Part shown: positions 1 through 6,231 of the stretch, piece after piece
Layout of the letters: each line of letters begins with the position of its first letter
How positions within the stretch are numbered: the stretch's first letter is position 1
Assembly (NCBI GenBank): GCA_030432815.1
Contig: JAUILB010000122.1
Location: 1 to 7,955 of the forward strand
Length of the DNA: 7,955 nucleotides
Direction: 5' to 3'
Source: Alphaproteobacteria bacterium
GTDB taxonomy: Bacteria; Pseudomonadota; Alphaproteobacteria; Sphingomonadales; Emcibacteraceae
Translations under genes and position numbers: made by a program
Notes under the pieces: generated by a model
The model's database searches: none
What the model saw: the letters and a program-made list of their open reading frames with translations, nothing else
What the model was told of the DNA's origin: nothing

Positions 1-172
1 AATCCGTCTGGTCAAAAAAACGTTTATCAACACCAGTAAACACTTCCTGCCAACGCAGTCCGTCTAAACTGATGAGAATAATATTCTCGGTTTTATGCTC
101 AGCTCTGGCACTAATGGCAGAAAATACGATAATAAGCGAAACTGTAAATAGTCTGACCCATTTATAAAACAT
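1..172 (-). CDS. Exported alkaline phosphatase / phosphodiesterase superfamily protein (5' part only)
   Basis: Only the first 57 codons are present; the gene runs off the left edge. Residues 1-24 form a signal peptide: a basic start, a hydrophobic stretch (LFTVSLIIVFSAIS) and a likely cleavage after Ala-Arg-Ala. The mature part begins with NIILISLDGLRWQEVFTG. This matches the first beta strand and metal-binding Asp (Asp37) of the alkaline phosphatase superfamily, especially exported type I phosphodiesterase / nucleotide pyrophosphatase or phosphoglyceromutase-like proteins. The catalytic Thr/Ser and the remaining metal ligands would lie outside the window, so the substrate cannot be stated. 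The ATG at 172 is supported by a GAAGGGA ribosome binding site six bases upstream. The gene lies 95 bp downstream of the cytochrome gene on the same strand, behind a strong hairpin. A sulfatase-like member of the superfamily is the main alternative. Confidence 0.75.
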   Translation of the reverse strand, partial: MFYKWVRLFTVSLIIVFSAISARAEHKTENIILISLDGLRWQEVFTGVDKRFFDQTD

Positions 173-174
173 GA

Positions 175-227
175 AAAATCCCTTCAATTAATGTTTGTTA
201 GATTAACAGAAATATCGAAGGGATTTT
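175..227 (-). terminator. Long-stem hairpin after the cytochrome gene, overlapping the next gene's RBS
   Basis: Positions 175-185 and 217-227 are perfect 11-base inverted repeats (AAAATCCCTTC / GAAGGGATTTT) separated by 31 bases. The loop contains a smaller perfect hairpin (TGTTA-GAT-TAACA, 196-208). On the minus strand the stem is followed directly by TTTTT, so it resembles a Rho-independent terminator for the cytochrome gene. It ends only two bases before the ATG of the phosphatase gene, so it could instead be a leader structure of that gene. Confidence 0.6.
179..185 (-). promoter_or_regulatory. Ribosome binding site of the phosphatase gene, inside a stem
   Basis: GAAGGGA on the minus strand lies six bases before the ATG at 172, which is normal Shine-Dalgarno spacing. 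All seven bases fall in the 3' arm of the perfect 11-bp hairpin 175-227. If the stem forms in the mRNA, the site would be paired. Confidence 0.6.
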
Positions 228-267
228 AAATTTTTGTGACGGCTTTAATAAATATTGGTGTCTTTCA

Positions 268-1020
268 TTATTGCTCCATCGCTTCTTTGGCTTGCTCGAT
301 AAGGCCTTTTACAAACCCCTGATCCGGGTTAACAGCAAGTGATCCTTCAAATGCAGCTATCGCTGCTGCATAATTTTCCTGTTGCATATAAACGTTACCT
401 AGAATTTGATGGGCGTAGGCTTCCTTGGGATACTCGGCAACACTGAACTTTGCCATTTCAAGCGCATCTTCAATATTACCGCCATTAATTAAACTATTTG
501 CATATTCAGCCAGAGTAAACCCGGTAAAATCATAAGTGTGACCACCGTAATAGCGTTCTTTAAGTTCAAGATATTTTGCTTTTGCTGCATCGGTACCCGC
601 TTCTGCAATCTGGCTATCCATGACTTGTTCAATCAGGAATGGATTTGCCTGCCCGCGGTGGCAGGTGGTGCAAACAACGCGGGTATATTGATGGTCATCA
701 CCGCGGTTTAACGCCCGTATATCCCGATTTATGCCACCCATCATTTTCATCATTTCCCGGGCAATTTTCTTTGTTTCCATATCATCGGATTCAAAATCCA
801 TCCGCGCACCGTTTTCATCTTCGACTTGCACATGGCAATAAGTGCATCTTTCCCCGGTTGCAAAAGAAAAATTTCTCATAAGTTGCCTGAGCTGATCGCC
901 TTTAACGGTTTCCGGTAAAACTTGCAAATTTTTAGGCTCTTCAAACGGATTTTGCGCCTGTGCTGTAAAAAGTGGTATAACCAGCGCATTTAACAACAAA
1001 AAATACTGAATGATTTTCAT
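268..1020 (-). CDS. Exported di-heme c-type cytochrome with C-terminal TPR region
   Basis: A 250-residue protein. Residues 1-22 are a signal peptide ending in Ala-Gln-Ala, so it acts in the periplasm. Two CxxCH heme-attachment motifs are visible: CTYCH at 59-63 and CTTCH at 117-121. Each follows a helix containing Met (Met48; Met90-94) that could supply the axial ligand. The arrangement LRQLMRNFSFATGERCTYCHV, then REMMKMMGGIN, then VVCTTCHRG, resembles the photosynthetic reaction-centre cytochrome c domain family, here with two hemes rather than four. Residues about 168-240 look like TPR helices (AYANSLINGGNIEDALEMAK; AHQILGNVYMQQENYAAAIAAFEGSL), suggesting a protein partner. The start is supported by GAGGG nine bases upstream. 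It is a separate unit from hslO, with its own likely promoter at 1055-1083. The redox partner is unknown, and nothing else here suggests photosynthesis. Confidence 0.88.
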   Translation of the reverse strand: MKIIQYFLLLNALVIPLFTAQAQNPFEEPKNLQVLPETVKGDQLRQLMRNFSFATGERCTYCHVQVEDENGARMDFESDDMETKKIAREMMKMMGGINRDIRALNRGDDHQYTRVVCTTCHRGQANPFLIEQVMDSQIAEAGTDAAKAKYLELKERYYGGHTYDFTGFTLAEYANSLINGGNIEDALEMAKFSVAEYPKEAYAHQILGNVYMQQENYAAAIAAFEGSLAVNPDQGFVKGLIEQAKEAMEQ

Positions 1021-1054
1021 TATAGTTTCCCTCTATTTTTGTGATTTGAGAAAA

Positions 1055-1083
1055 ACTATATCAGCGAAAATTTGTGTGAGCAA
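1055..1083 (-). promoter_or_regulatory. Likely sigma-70-type promoter of the cytochrome gene
   Basis: On the minus strand TTGCTC (1083-1078) and TATAGT (1060-1055) are separated by 17 bases. The -10 box matches 5 of 6 consensus bases and is preceded by TGA, giving an extended -10 (TGnTATAGT). The -35 box is weak (3 of 6). The predicted transcript would begin about 28 bases before the ATG at 1020. The -35 touches the foot of the hslO hairpin. Confidence 0.45.
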
Positions 1084-1100
1084 ATCACGAGCACGTGATT
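1083..1100 (-). terminator. Hairpin just after hslO, possible weak terminator
   Basis: A perfect 7-bp stem with a 4-base loop (AATCACG-AGCA-CGTGATT) begins four bases after the hslO stop codon. There is no good T tract beyond it on the minus strand (TTGCTCACAC follows), so it may be an inefficient or Rho-assisted terminator, or a 3'-end stabiliser, for the arg-hslO transcript. Confidence 0.4.
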
Positions 1101-1104
1101 GAAA

Positions 1105-2019
1105 CTAATGCATAAGTTTGGATAGTTCGAATTTATGTTCTTTTGTGCAAAAATCGCAGGTAACATTGATGGTGCCTTCGTCTGCTATGTCCTGTAATTC
1201 TTCAAGATCAAGACTTGCCAACGCTGTCCTTATTTTATCTTCGGAACAGCGGCAACCCGCTGCCACATCGGCATGTTCAAATATCCGAACCCCTGTTTCA
1301 TGGTATAGCCGGATCAGAAGATTCTGAAGGCTAAGGTTTTGATTCAGAAGTTCTTCTTCCTTAAGGCTTCCCAGCAGGATTGAGGCCGTGTTCCAATGAT
1401 CATCGGTTTCACTTTCATCACGGCCATGTTCACTTTCGGCTGATCTTGCATAATGCTGGATCATAATGGCACCGGCCTGCCATTTACCGCTTTCATCCTT
1501 ATTACAGGCAAGCATGATTTTTGTGGGCAGCTGTTCCGAGCTTCTGAAATATTCTTCTGCAGCAGATGTAATATTTTCACCTTCCAGTTTCACGATGCCC
1601 TGATAGCGTTCCATGAATTTTCCCTGATCGATTGTAATCGCCATATAGCCATTTTCGCCAAACATTTCTTCCAGATTATCACCGGCTGAAATCTCTTCCT
1701 CGAAGGAGGCATAGCCCCTGATATTCCCGATAGCGTTTTCTGAATCTTTATAATAATCACTAACCAGAACACGGAAAGGGCCATCCCCCTTCATCTGAGT
1801 GGTCAAAATACCCTCATATTTCATCAGTGAACCGATAAGTGCGGTAAATGCCAGCACTTCCCCCAGCATCTTGCTTACCGGGTCAGGATAATTATGCTTT
1901 GAAAGGATGTCATTGACTGACCGGCCAAGACGGACAACACGTCCTTTTATATCCTGTCCCTCTATTTGAAAAGGCAGGCATTGATCCACAAGGAGTGGGA
2001 AACTATTTTCATTGTTCAT
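1105..2019 (-). CDS. hslO: Hsp33 redox-regulated chaperone
   Basis: A 304-residue protein matching Hsp33, the cytosolic holdase switched on by oxidative unfolding. The N-terminal two thirds carries family signatures such as LGEVLAFTALIGSLMKYEG (52-70) and TTQMKGDGPFRVLVSDY (73-89). The C-terminal redox switch is intact: Cys256 and Cys258 (GCRCSE) plus Cys288 and Cys291 (VTCDFC) form the CxC...CxxC zinc site whose oxidation activates the chaperone. Length is normal to slightly long for the family. The ATG lies only 2 nt after the argF stop; a strong Shine-Dalgarno is not obvious (GGTAA in the end of argF), which suggests translational coupling. It is the last gene of the arg run, followed by a small hairpin. 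Pairing of hslO with argF is, as far as I recall, common in alphaproteobacteria. Confidence 0.97.
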   Translation of the reverse strand: MNNENSFPLLVDQCLPFQIEGQDIKGRVVRLGRSVNDILSKHNYPDPVSKMLGEVLAFTALIGSLMKYEGILTTQMKGDGPFRVLVSDYYKDSENAIGNIRGYASFEEEISAGDNLEEMFGENGYMAITIDQGKFMERYQGIVKLEGENITSAAEEYFRSSEQLPTKIMLACNKDESGKWQAGAIMIQHYARSAESEHGRDESETDDHWNTASILLGSLKEEELLNQNLSLQNLLIRLYHETGVRIFEHADVAAGCRCSEDKIRTALASLDLEELQDIADEGTINVTCDFCTKEHKFELSKLMH

Positions 2020-2021
2020 TG

Positions 2022-2975
2022 TTATTTACCGAAGCACCACATCAAAATTGCTTTTTGAATATGTAACCGATTCTCTGCTTCGTCCCAAATAACCGATTGT
2101 GGGCCGTCAATAACATCTGCTGTAACTTCTTCGCCCCTGTGTGCGGGAAGGCAATGCATGAATATTGCATTATTATTGGCTTTTGACATTAAATTTTGAT
2201 CAACCTGATAAGGTGCAAGATCATTTAGCCTTTGTTCCGGGTTATCGTCACCCATAGAAATAAAGGTGTCTGTAATAACGCAGTCGGCGTCAAGCGCCGC
2301 TTCCTCCGGATTTTCCGTAACGCTAACTTTGCCGCCATTATTTTTTGCCCAGCCAACAACCTGTTCAAGTGGTGCATATTCCTTTGGGCAGGCAAGTGCG
2401 AGTTCACACTCAAACAACACGGATGCGTGGATCCAGGATACTGCTACATTATTCCCGTCACCCGACCAGGCAATTTTCTTCCCGGCGATGGAACCACGAT
2501 GTTCTTCAAAAGTCAGGATATCGGCCATAATCTGACAGGGATGGGAAAAATCGGTTAAGGCATTTATAATTGGTACGGTCGACGTTTCAGCCATTTCAAG
2601 CATATCTTCATGGCTGTTGGCCCTTAACATGATGGCGTCAACAAACCCAGAAAGAACCTTGGCAGTATCAGCAACTGTTTCGCCACGCCCCAACTGCATA
2701 TCATGGTTCTGTAGCACCACAGATTTACCGCCAAGCTGGTGCATGGCCATTTCAAAAGAAACACGTGTACGGGTGCTTGGTTTTTCAAAGATCATTGCCA
2801 GAGCCTGATTTTTCAGTGGCGCATCTTCATGGACAAAACCTTTGCTTTGGCTTTGCTCTGTTACTGCCTTTTTTAACATTTTTGCTTTTTCAATTATTTC
2901 ACGTGCATCTTGTTTGCTGATGGATGAAATATCGATAAAATGTCTATGATTTGGTTTTAGATTATAATTTGTCAT
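2022..2975 (-). CDS. argF: Ornithine carbamoyltransferase
   Basis: A 317-residue cytosolic enzyme that makes citrulline from ornithine and carbamoyl phosphate in arginine biosynthesis. All hallmark motifs are present: the carbamoyl-phosphate loop STRT (67-70, in FEKPSTRTRVSFE), HPCQ (145-148), the ornithine-binding DTF..SMG segment (236-242), and HCLPAHRG (274-281) with the catalytic Cys275. Length is typical. SMG and HCLP distinguish it from aspartate carbamoyltransferase. Anabolic ArgF is preferred over catabolic ArcB because it lies between argD and hslO with no arcA or arcC nearby. The start is supported by AGGTGA seven bases upstream. That ribosome binding site lies in a small 5-bp stem (2982-2996) reaching into the argD stop codon, so argF translation may depend on ribosomes finishing argD. 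Confidence 0.98.
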   Translation of the reverse strand: MTNYNLKPNHRHFIDISSISKQDAREIIEKAKMLKKAVTEQSQSKGFVHEDAPLKNQALAMIFEKPSTRTRVSFEMAMHQLGGKSVVLQNHDMQLGRGETVADTAKVLSGFVDAIMLRANSHEDMLEMAETSTVPIINALTDFSHPCQIMADILTFEEHRGSIAGKKIAWSGDGNNVAVSWIHASVLFECELALACPKEYAPLEQVVGWAKNNGGKVSVTENPEEAALDADCVITDTFISMGDDNPEQRLNDLAPYQVDQNLMSKANNNAIFMHCLPAHRGEEVTADVIDGPQSVIWDEAENRLHIQKAILMWCFGK

Positions 2976-2995
2976 AGCGTGATCACCTAAAGTGA

Positions 2996-4174
2996 TTAAT
3001 TTTTTTTCAAAATGTCCTGACAGGTTTTTTCCATTAATGCGATTGCATCATTCAGGTCTGTCTCGTTGATATTCAGGGGTGGAAGGATACGAACAGTATT
3101 TTCCCCACCAACAACTAATAGCAGTTTGTTTTCAAGTGCTGCCAATACAAATTCCCGGGGTTCAACTTTGATCTTTAAGCCCATCATCAGACCAAACCCG
3201 CGAACCACATCAATAACATCAGGATATTCTTTTCTTAGTTTCATTAATCCGATACGAAGTTTATCAGACATATTTTGCACATTTGTTAAAATGCTTTCCT
3301 GTTCAATCACGTCGAGCACGGCATTACCCATAGCCATCGCAAGGGGGTTACCCCCGTATGTGGATCCGTGTGTTCCTGCTGTCATGTGCTTTGCAACATT
3401 TGCGGTGGCAAGGCAGGCACCAAGCGGAAAGCCGCCACCGATACCTTTGGCAATTGGCATAATATCCGGAATTACACCTGCATGTTCATGGCAAAATAAC
3501 TTTCCTGTACGCCCCATGCCACACTGGATTTCATCATAAATAAGAAGCAAACCATGTTTGTCAGCCAGATTTCTTAACGTTTGCAGGTTTTTTGCCGAGA
3601 CGGGCCGTATGCCGCCTTCGCCCTGAATTGGTTCGATCATAATGGCGGCTGTTTGGTTGGAAATATGGTTTTCCACATTATTCATGTCATCATAAAATTG
3701 AATAACATCAAAGCCATCCACCTTTGGCCCGAAACCCTTGGTTAGTTTTTCAGAACCGCCCGCCGCTATTGTCGCCAGTGTCCGTCCATGAAAGCTGCCT
3801 TCAAATGTTATGATGCGGTACCTGTCCGGATTTCCGGTTGCATTATGATAGCGCCGTGCCATTTTAATAGCACATTCAACGGCTTCTGCACCGGAATTAG
3901 TGAAAAATACACTATCTGCAAAGGTGAGTTCACATAAACGCGTTGCCAGTTTTTCCTGCCCGGGAATATGGTATATATTTGATGTATGCCATAATTTTCC
4001 GGCCTGATCACACAATGCTTCAACCAGTTTTGGATGACAGTGCCCAAGACAATTGACCGCAATACCACTTCCAAAATCAAGGTATTCCGTATCATCTTCG
4101 TCATATACTTTTGACCCGCTGCCACGGACAAACCCGGCGTCCAACCGGGCATAAGTAGGAAGTATAGACGACAT
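2996..4174 (-). CDS. argD: Acetylornithine aminotransferase (class III, PLP-dependent)
   Basis: About 392 residues from the preferred start. It transfers the amino group between glutamate and N-acetylglutamate semialdehyde in arginine biosynthesis; ArgD proteins often also act on succinyldiaminopimelate. Visible signatures, numbered from 4174: SGAEA (94-98) for PLP phosphate binding, EPIQGEGG (181-188), YDEIQCGMGRTG (213-224) with the PLP-pyridine Asp214, and PIAKGIGGGFPLG with the Schiff-base Lys243. The frame is open back to 4324 but that would overlap the permease gene. ATGs at 4195 and 4174 are the realistic choices, neither with a clear Shine-Dalgarno. I chose 4174 because MSSILPTYAR matches the usual ArgD N-terminus (M..PTYAR). 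The neighbouring argF supports ArgD over other class III aminotransferases. Confidence 0.95.
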   Translation of the reverse strand: MSSILPTYARLDAGFVRGSGSKVYDEDDTEYLDFGSGIAVNCLGHCHPKLVEALCDQAGKLWHTSNIYHIPGQEKLATRLCELTFADSVFFTNSGAEAVECAIKMARRYHNATGNPDRYRIITFEGSFHGRTLATIAAGGSEKLTKGFGPKVDGFDVIQFYDDMNNVENHISNQTAAIMIEPIQGEGGIRPVSAKNLQTLRNLADKHGLLLIYDEIQCGMGRTGKLFCHEHAGVIPDIMPIAKGIGGGFPLGACLATANVAKHMTAGTHGSTYGGNPLAMAMGNAVLDVIEQESILTNVQNMSDKLRIGLMKLRKEYPDVIDVVRGFGLMMGLKIKVEPREFVLAALENKLLLVVGGENTVRILPPLNINETDLNDAIALMEKTCQDILKKN

Positions 4175-4236
4175 ATTATTTTGTTTTATAGTCATAAAAT
4201 CGTATATTCTTTGGTTTAATGATGAATTTTTAGACC

Positions 4237-4251
4237 TATTTACGGTAAATA
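4237..4251. promoter_or_regulatory. 15-bp palindrome upstream of argD
   Basis: TATTTAC-G-GTAAATA is a perfect inverted repeat with a single central base, lying in the roughly 100-bp gap between the permease stop and argD, 60-75 bases before the argD start. The size and symmetry suit a dimeric repressor operator. It does not resemble the ArgR ARG box of enterobacteria (TNTGAAT...ATTCANA). It is AT-rich, so chance occurrence is possible. Confidence 0.3.
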
Positions 4252-4277
4252 AGCAAGTAAAAAATATATAAAATGCT

Positions 4278-5093
4278 TCATGCGCGCAGTTTATAGCCGC
4301 TTTTAAACATTTTATAACAGGCAATCCATAATATAATATTGAGTATTAAGATAAAGACAACGCCAATCATCGGGTCAGCTTCTGACCTGCCGGTAAACCC
4401 ATATCGGAACCCATCAATCAGATAAAAGAAAGGATTGATCTGGCTGATTTGGTACCAGACACCGCTTAACCGCTCAATGGAATAAAATGTGCCTGATAGA
4501 AATGATAATGGCATAATAACAAAATTGTTAATCGCTGATGTCTGGTCAAAGCGCTGGCCCCAAATCCCGGTCATGGTTCCGAGCAGTGAAAGCATCAGCG
4601 AACCGGAAATGCTGAAATATAAAATCGCCCAGATGTGGACTAATTTAACTTCCGTCATGAACGTCATCGCCAGCAATACAAATACACCGACCATTAAACC
4701 GCGCGTCACACCGCCAAGGGCATAACCAAGTGTTATTTCCTTCGCACCAATGGGGGCCAGAAGAATATCAACAATGTTTCCCTGCATTTTGGAACCGATG
4801 ATTGATGACGATGTATTGGCAAAACTGTTTTGCAGGATTGACATAATGATCAGCCCCGGTGCGAGAAAAACCGCGTAAGGAATTTCCCCGATGTAGCGGC
4901 CTGATCCGCCAAGGGCCAGTGTGAATATCATCATGAACATCAGAGTAGTGACGACCGGTGCGCCAACGGTTTGCCCGAACACTTTTAGATATCGTCTTAC
5001 TTCTTTTTCATAAAGTGTACGAAATCCGGACCAGTTAAATGATCCCAGTTTTTTTGAGCCAAATTCGCTTATTGTTTTTTGATTTTCCGTCAT
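4278..5093 (-). CDS. ABC-2 type transporter permease (YadH/NodJ-like)
   Basis: A 271-residue inner-membrane protein with a cytoplasmic N-terminus of about 40 residues and roughly six hydrophobic segments (about 45-63, 73-92, 118-145, 152-177, 188-208 and 243-262). Family features include the re-entrant region FLAPGLIIMSILQNSFANTS, the PLSFLSGTFYSIERLSG segment (195-211) and INPFFYLIDGFRYGFTG (219-235), all typical of ABC-2 exporters such as YadH. Such permeases work with a separate ATPase, and none is encoded in this window, so the substrate cannot be inferred. The start is supported by a purine-rich GAGAGTGGGAAG just upstream and by a promoter at 5123-5152. It is the first gene of the minus-strand run with argD, argF and hslO, and divergent from gcrA. 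Confidence 0.9.
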   Translation of the reverse strand: MTENQKTISEFGSKKLGSFNWSGFRTLYEKEVRRYLKVFGQTVGAPVVTTLMFMMIFTLALGGSGRYIGEIPYAVFLAPGLIIMSILQNSFANTSSSIIGSKMQGNIVDILLAPIGAKEITLGYALGGVTRGLMVGVFVLLAMTFMTEVKLVHIWAILYFSISGSLMLSLLGTMTGIWGQRFDQTSAINNFVIMPLSFLSGTFYSIERLSGVWYQISQINPFFYLIDGFRYGFTGRSEADPMIGVVFILILNIILWIACYKMFKSGYKLRA

Positions 5094-5122
5094 CTTCCCA
5101 CTCTCTTACTTTATTTGAATAA

Positions 5123-5152
5123 CTTATATTCCAAATGTGGCCTGTTTCGCAA
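5123..5152 (-). promoter_or_regulatory. Likely promoter of the permease (and possibly arg-hslO) run
   Basis: On the minus strand TTGCGA (5152-5147) and TATAAG (5128-5123) are 18 bases apart. The -10 matches 5 of 6 and the -35 matches 4 of 6 consensus bases. The predicted start is about 23 bases upstream of the permease ATG at 5093. Confidence 0.45.
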
Positions 5153-5159
5153 TCTGATC

Positions 5160-5188
5160 TTGACCTTTTTTATTCTGTCGAATAAATA
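5160..5188 (+). promoter_or_regulatory. Candidate gcrA promoter
   Basis: TTGACC (5160-5165, 5 of 6) is followed after 17 bases by a weak -10, TAAATA (5183-5188). An AT-rich TATATA tract near 5224-5230 is an alternative -10, but without a good -35 at normal spacing. No GANTC site, the CcrM methylation target, was seen between 5094 and 5263, so direct methylation control of this promoter is not suggested. Confidence 0.3.
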
Positions 5189-5263
5189 GCAGCAAAATTT
5201 ATGGCATTGAATGCAAATTATGCTATATATGCCACTTGTGAGAATTTAATATAAGGACTTATT

Positions 5264-5722
5264 ATGGCTTGGACAGATGAACGCGTTGAAAAACTCCGTG
5301 AGCTTTGGGACAAAGGGCTAAGTGCGAGCCAGATTGCCAAGGAACTTGCGGAAGGGGTAACCCGTAACGCTGTTATCGGTAAAGCGCATCGCATGGGGCT
5401 TGCTTCCCGTCCGTCACCGGTTAAAGCGGATCCGGCCAAACGTGCCGCCACGACATCCAAAAAGAAAGTTGCCGCAAAAAAAGAACCGGCAAAAGTGTCC
5501 GCACCCTCTACGGGGAAGGTTACCATTCTGGATCTGACGGAAAGCATGTGTAAGTGGCCAATCGGCCATCCCGGGGAGCCGAATTTTCATTTCTGCGGCA
5601 AACCGTCACAGCCATCATTCCCTTATTGTGCCGCGCATTGTATTGAAGCCTATCAGGTGCAGCAGCCACGCCGTACGCGCCGCAATACCCGCCGCCGCAT
5701 CATGGCAACACCGGTTAAATAG
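5264..5722 (+). CDS. gcrA: GcrA cell-cycle transcriptional regulator
   Basis: A 152-residue DNA-binding protein. In Caulobacter, GcrA binds sigma-70 RNA polymerase and activates promoters carrying GANTC sites methylated by CcrM. The N-terminal helix-turn-helix (1-45) is highly typical: MAWTDERVEKLRELWDKGLS, then SQIAKELAEGVTRNAVIGKAHR, followed by MGLASRPSP. A Lys/Ala-rich linker (about 55-80) leads to the conserved C-terminal sigma-interaction domain with LTESMCKWPIGHPGEP, FHFCGKP and YCAAHC; Cys96, Cys111, Cys122 and Cys126 could bind a metal. An Arg-rich tail (136-145) ends the protein. The ATG has a good AAGGA six bases upstream. Oddity: the last 43 bases are repeated at 6232-6274, and no terminator follows this copy, suggesting the 3' end was replaced by an insertion. 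The encoded protein appears full length. Confidence 0.97.
   Translation: MAWTDERVEKLRELWDKGLSASQIAKELAEGVTRNAVIGKAHRMGLASRPSPVKADPAKRAATTSKKKVAAKKEPAKVSAPSTGKVTILDLTESMCKWPIGHPGEPNFHFCGKPSQPSFPYCAAHCIEAYQVQQPRRTRRNTRRRIMATPVK
5679..5721 (+). repeat. Direct repeat, left copy (3' end of gcrA)
   Basis: This is the coding end of gcrA, from the Arg-Asn codons up to the first two bases of the stop. It matches 6232-6274 at 40 of 43 positions with no gaps. The two copies are 553 bp apart. Differences are at 5686, 5695 and 5701, all third codon positions. Confidence 0.9.
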
Positions 5723-5789
5723 ATAGGCTATATTTCTGAAGTAAGTATACTGTCCCCTAATCTCTATGTATAATGAACGAAATCTAACC

Positions 5790-6122
5790 TTACTGCGACC
5801 TTTTTGCGCTAAGTACTTCCAATTTATCTTTTGATATTCTTAATGTAAGCCCACTACCCCCAACCCTTTCCAGTTTCTCATGATTTAATTGAGGTTCAAC
5901 AAAGCCTACAATCCACACATCTTGCATGCTTCCAACTACAAATTCACCATGAACCGTATTCTTGTATTCTGGATGATGGTCAAGAATATAATTTGATGCA
6001 ATTTCTCTAAGTTTATTCGTTAACACGGTATTTTCATCCTCTGAATTATGACTTTTGCCACAAGAGCTCAATGCAAATAAACTTAGGACCAAAATCGTAA
6101 ACCAATGCAGAATTCTTTTCAT
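5790..6122 (-). CDS. Small lipoprotein of unknown function
   Basis: A 110-residue protein. Residues 1-20 are a lipoprotein signal (MKRILHWFTILVLSLFALSS) with lipobox LSSC and acylated Cys21. Position +2 is Gly rather than Asp, so transport to the outer membrane is expected. The frame is open upstream to 6221, but the start at 6122 is chosen because the lipobox spacing is right and AAAGGA lies eight bases before it. The mature part has a polar linker (22-32), a helix (TNKLREIASNYILDHHPEY), then DVWIVGF, a Gly-Gly turn and LTLRISKDKLEVLSAKRSQ. The pattern 'helix - WIV - GG - strand - ISK..L.VL' is faintly like NTF2-fold immunity proteins of polymorphic toxin systems. That is a weak, unverified resemblance, so no function is assigned. 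It is AT-rich and sits inside the putative cassette, antisense to any gcrA read-through. Confidence 0.75.
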   Translation of the reverse strand: MKRILHWFTILVLSLFALSSCGKSHNSEDENTVLTNKLREIASNYILDHHPEYKNTVHGEFVVGSMQDVWIVGFVEPQLNHEKLERVGGSGLTLRISKDKLEVLSAKRSQ

Positions 6123-6200
6123 ATTCGATGTCCTTTCTAATGCACAACTGGTCAAAAAAGTAGAATCCATCTTGAGAATATACAATAGGGATATGAGGAC

Positions 6201-6229
6201 TTTATATTTAATTGACAACACCGTGGCAA
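6201..6229 (-). promoter_or_regulatory. Strong-looking promoter of the lipoprotein gene
   Basis: On the minus strand TTGCCA (6229-6224, 5 of 6) and TATAAA (6206-6201, 5 of 6) are exactly 17 bases apart. This is the best sigma-70 match in the window. The leader would be about 70 bases long. The -35 ends three bases from the right gcrA repeat, so the promoter lies just inside the cassette edge. Confidence 0.55.
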
Positions 6230-6231
6230 TT

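Noticed and set aside
2982..2996. Small ATCAC-GTGAT stem between argD and argF as a terminator or riboswitch
   Set aside because: The stem is only 5 bp with no T run. It may mildly mask the argF RBS but is too small to claim as a regulatory element.
3066..3539. Open frame of 157 codons on the plus strand opposite argD
   Set aside because: It is antisense to the conserved catalytic core of argD, with no Shine-Dalgarno and no protein-like motif; a shadow of the real gene.
4175..4324. Longer argD start giving 442 residues
   Set aside because: The extra N-terminus (MPVIKCLKAAINCAHEAF...) is unlike ArgD, overlaps the permease coding sequence by 47 bases and spans an AT-rich non-coding-looking gap.
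5094..5263. Possible GANTC methylation control of the gcrA / permease promoters
   Set aside because: Reading the 170-bp divergent region found no GANTC site.
5745..5760. Motif TACTGTCCCCTAAT inside the cassette, reminiscent of repeats near REP-type transposases
   Set aside because: Only one copy exists in the window, there is no inverted partner at the other edge and no transposase, so it cannot be called an element end.
6123..6221. Longer lipoprotein start giving 143 residues
   Set aside because: It would bury the lipobox signal peptide 33 residues inside the protein and run through the promoter region. The ATG at 6122 has its own good Shine-Dalgarno.
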